From Psychroflexus planctonicus (GTDB lineage: Bacteria > Bacteroidota > Bacteroidia > Flavobacteriales > Flavobacteriaceae), in assembly GCF_014640195.1 (NCBI RefSeq), contig NZ_BMGM01000010.1:1-64000 (forward strand): DNA of 64,000 bases. The letters run 5' to 3'. Below the pieces are notes generated by a model. That model saw only the letters and a program-made list of their open reading frames with translations, was not told the origin of the DNA and did not search any database. Positions 62,471-64,000 of this stretch are shown here, in pieces. The number at the start of each line of letters is the position of its first letter. The first letter of the stretch is position 1. Position numbers and translations under genes: made by a program.

Positions 62471-64000
62471 CTAGTGCTTAACTATTATTTTTTTAGTGCC
62501 TGCAACTCTGGAAGTTCTAATTTGTACAAAATAGATTCCATTACTGATACTTTGAGTATTAATTGTTACTTCTTTACTGTAAGGTTTACTTTTAAATAAG
62601 GTGTGTCCCTTTAAATCAAAAATTGCTATGTTTTCAATTAACTCAGTATATTTTATAGTGATTTTTTCTTGAGCTGGATTTGGAAAAAGTTCAAAATCTT
62701 CGCTTTTAAATCTATTCACATTTAGCGTGTCGCAATCTTCGCTAGCATCATAAGGATCACTACCACAATCCATTTCTTCTTGGTTTGTAAATCCGTCTCC
62801 ATCTATATCATCATCTCCTTCATCACAAATGCCATCGCCATCCAAATCATCGCCATCATTATTTACATCTCCGCCCGAACCGTCAGGTCCTGTTTGCGAG
62901 CAGTCATCACAGCCGTCGTTATCCAAATCTCTACAGATAAAAGGGTCGTTTGGATCAGCATCAAATTCAAGACCAACACCATCATTATCTGAATCGTTAT
63001 TTAAGGCTCTTGAAATATAGCCGCGTTGCAATTGATTAACATTAGTAAAATACCCACCAAAAATCAAGTCGCCAAATTCATCGACCACCATTGTAGATAC
63101 AATTCGGTCATCATCTATTTCTGATATTGAAAAGGATGTATCAATAGAACCATCGCTTAATAATCTGGCAATACCATCCGTATCGTGTCCGTCTATTGAA
63201 AAGATACGGCCACTTATTAGAATTTTATCATCAGGAGTAAGTTTGATGTCCCAAACTTCTGATATTAAATCGGTATCTTCAAAAGTTGTATCAACCGAAC
63301 CGTCAGTATTCAATTGAATTATTTTACCTCTGTTTTGACCATTAAAGCTACTTGCATTCCCGCCAACTAAAATTTTTCCATTTGGTTTTACAACAGCTGT
63401 TCTCAAATAATTATTTGAGCCAGACCCGATGTCAAAAGAAGAATCATAGGTGCCGTCTGGATTTAAACGCACAATATCAGAACTAGAATTTCCTAAATAG
63501 CTACTAAACTGACCCACAAAAATTATTTTGCCATCTGGTTGAATGGCGATTCCTTTTATATCAATAAATGATGGTCCAACAAAAGTTAAGTCTTCTGTAC
63601 CGTCTGTATTGAGTCTATAACTAAAATTAAGAGTTCTTCTGTTTGTAATAATTTTTCCGTCATCCTGAATAGCTAAGCTAGTAACCGTAGTATTATCTTC
63701 AAAAGCATTAGCAAAGCTATTGTCTAAAGTTCCGTTTGCATTAAGTCTTACTACTGCTGGTGTTGTGTTTACATCTGCTAATTCTGAATTTAAGAAAGAA
63801 CTGGCTACTACTAATTTACCATCATCTTGTACAACTACATCACTTGCACTTCTGTAGGCAAATGTTAAACCAGCATCAAATGATGGATCAACGGTTCCAT
63901 CAGGAAACAGCCTAACAATTCCAAATCGGGTGTAATTATTAAATTCCTGAAATTGGCCAACAGCTATTATTTTACCATCTGGTTGAACAACGAGTCTCTC
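62471..64000 (-). CDS. Delta-60-repeat T9SS type A protein (5' end off the window)
   Basis: The frame stays open to the right edge: 509 visible residues with the N-terminus missing. An internal GTG at 63517 is not the start, since the same repeat pattern continues upstream of it. Repeats of about 50-55 residues, each with a DGKIIxxG strand and a RLNxDGTxDxxF turn, cover ~1-330 of the visible part (delta-60 repeats, likely a propeller). Calcium-binding thrombospondin type 3-like stretches follow (DNDSDNDGVG, DDLDGDGICDEGDDDIDGDG), then a type A sorting domain (FELFPNPAQEKITIKYT... ending IIVKH). Probably a surface or secreted protein; function unknown. Confidence 0.88.
   Translation of the reverse strand, partial: ERLVVQPDGKIIAVGQFQEFNNYTRFGIVRLFPDGTVDPSFDAGLTFAYRSASDVVVQDDGKLVVASSFLNSELADVNTTPAVVRLNANGTLDNSFANAFEDNTTVTSLAIQDDGKIITNRRTLNFSYRLNTDGTEDLTFVGPSFIDIKGIAIQPDGKIIFVGQFSSYLGNSSSDIVRLNPDGTYDSSFDIGSGSNNYLRTAVVKPNGKILVGGNASSFNGQNRGKIIQLNTDGSVDTTFEDTDLISEVWDIKLTPDDKILISGRIFSIDGHDTDGIARLLSDGSIDTSFSISEIDDDRIVSTMVVDEFGDLIFGGYFTNVNQLQRGYISRALNNDSDNDGVGLEFDADPNDPFICRDLDNDGCDDCSQTGPDGSGGDVNNDGDDLDGDGICDEGDDDIDGDGFTNQEEMDCGSDPYDASEDCDTLNVNRFKSEDFELFPNPAQEKITIKYTELIENIAIFDLKGHTLFKSKPYSKEVTINTQSISNGIYFVQIRTSRVAGTKKIIVKH

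Overview
The window comes from a low-GC member of the Bacteroidota, almost certainly the family Flavobacteriaceae. The evidence is: promoters of the TTG-N17-23-TAnnTTTG type instead of the E. coli type; almost no Shine-Dalgarno sequences; many exported proteins ending in type IX secretion system (T9SS) sorting domains of both type A and type B; PorP/SprF and PorE-like proteins; and a typical flavobacterial gene set (DUF4290, YqgE, HTTM, a Cys-to-Asp MurA). Most of the window is chromosomal housekeeping DNA, interrupted by surface-protein blocks.

Layout. 1-2450: a leftward DUF493-DUF4290-murA operon, with a possible partial gene running off the left edge. 2498-5906: an AAA ATPase-recQ-fmt operon with TGATG/TAATG overlaps. 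6071-8475: HU, YqgE, a leftward START-like/aminotransferase pair, and tRNA-Met with a near-consensus promoter. 8530-16812: three leftward T9SS type A cargo genes sharing a long common module; two of them share a paired-dyad promoter layout. 16813-17537: gene-free, with MITE-like hairpin repeats. 17538-25988: proline dehydrogenase-DinB, aroB, a TonB-dependent receptor, a small T9SS protein, an M14 peptidase lipoprotein and a NUDIX hydrolase. 25997-32812: pyrE, SRPBCC, birA, rsfS-ftsH and a phospholipid operon (LUD protein, cdsA, psd, acyl-CoA-binding protein). 32839-39174: valS, a retropepsin/PDZ protein, an aspartate-type aminotransferase and murB. 39291-42095: a fourth member of the T9SS module family. 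42203-45649: Zn-ribbon protein, M28 membrane peptidase and an NAD(P)-binding protein. 45758-56920: a leftward operon of two large type B T9SS cargo proteins, PorP/SprF and a PorE-like OmpA protein. 57093-58325: hflX. 58326-58817: gene-free, rich in hairpin repeats. 58818-62398: rplY-pth-ribF-HTTM. 62471-64000: the 3' part of a delta-60-repeat T9SS protein that runs off the right edge.

The most notable signals are as follows. (1) A family of four T9SS cargo proteins (8530-16812 and 39291-42095) shares a region of about 400-550 residues in front of the sorting domain while the N-termini differ; one member is a short in-frame version. (2) In front of two of them lie two 16-bp dyads, GTAGTA-N4-TTCTAC, exactly 32 bp apart and flanking the -7 box; a fifth copy lies upstream of the fourth family member. 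I know of no described regulator with this site. (3) The 1807-residue type B cargo protein has four repeats with an exact 197-residue period. (4) Several -7 boxes sit directly against start codons, giving leaderless or nearly leaderless mRNAs and correcting several start sites. No CRISPR array, prophage, intact insertion sequence or recognisable defence island was seen.
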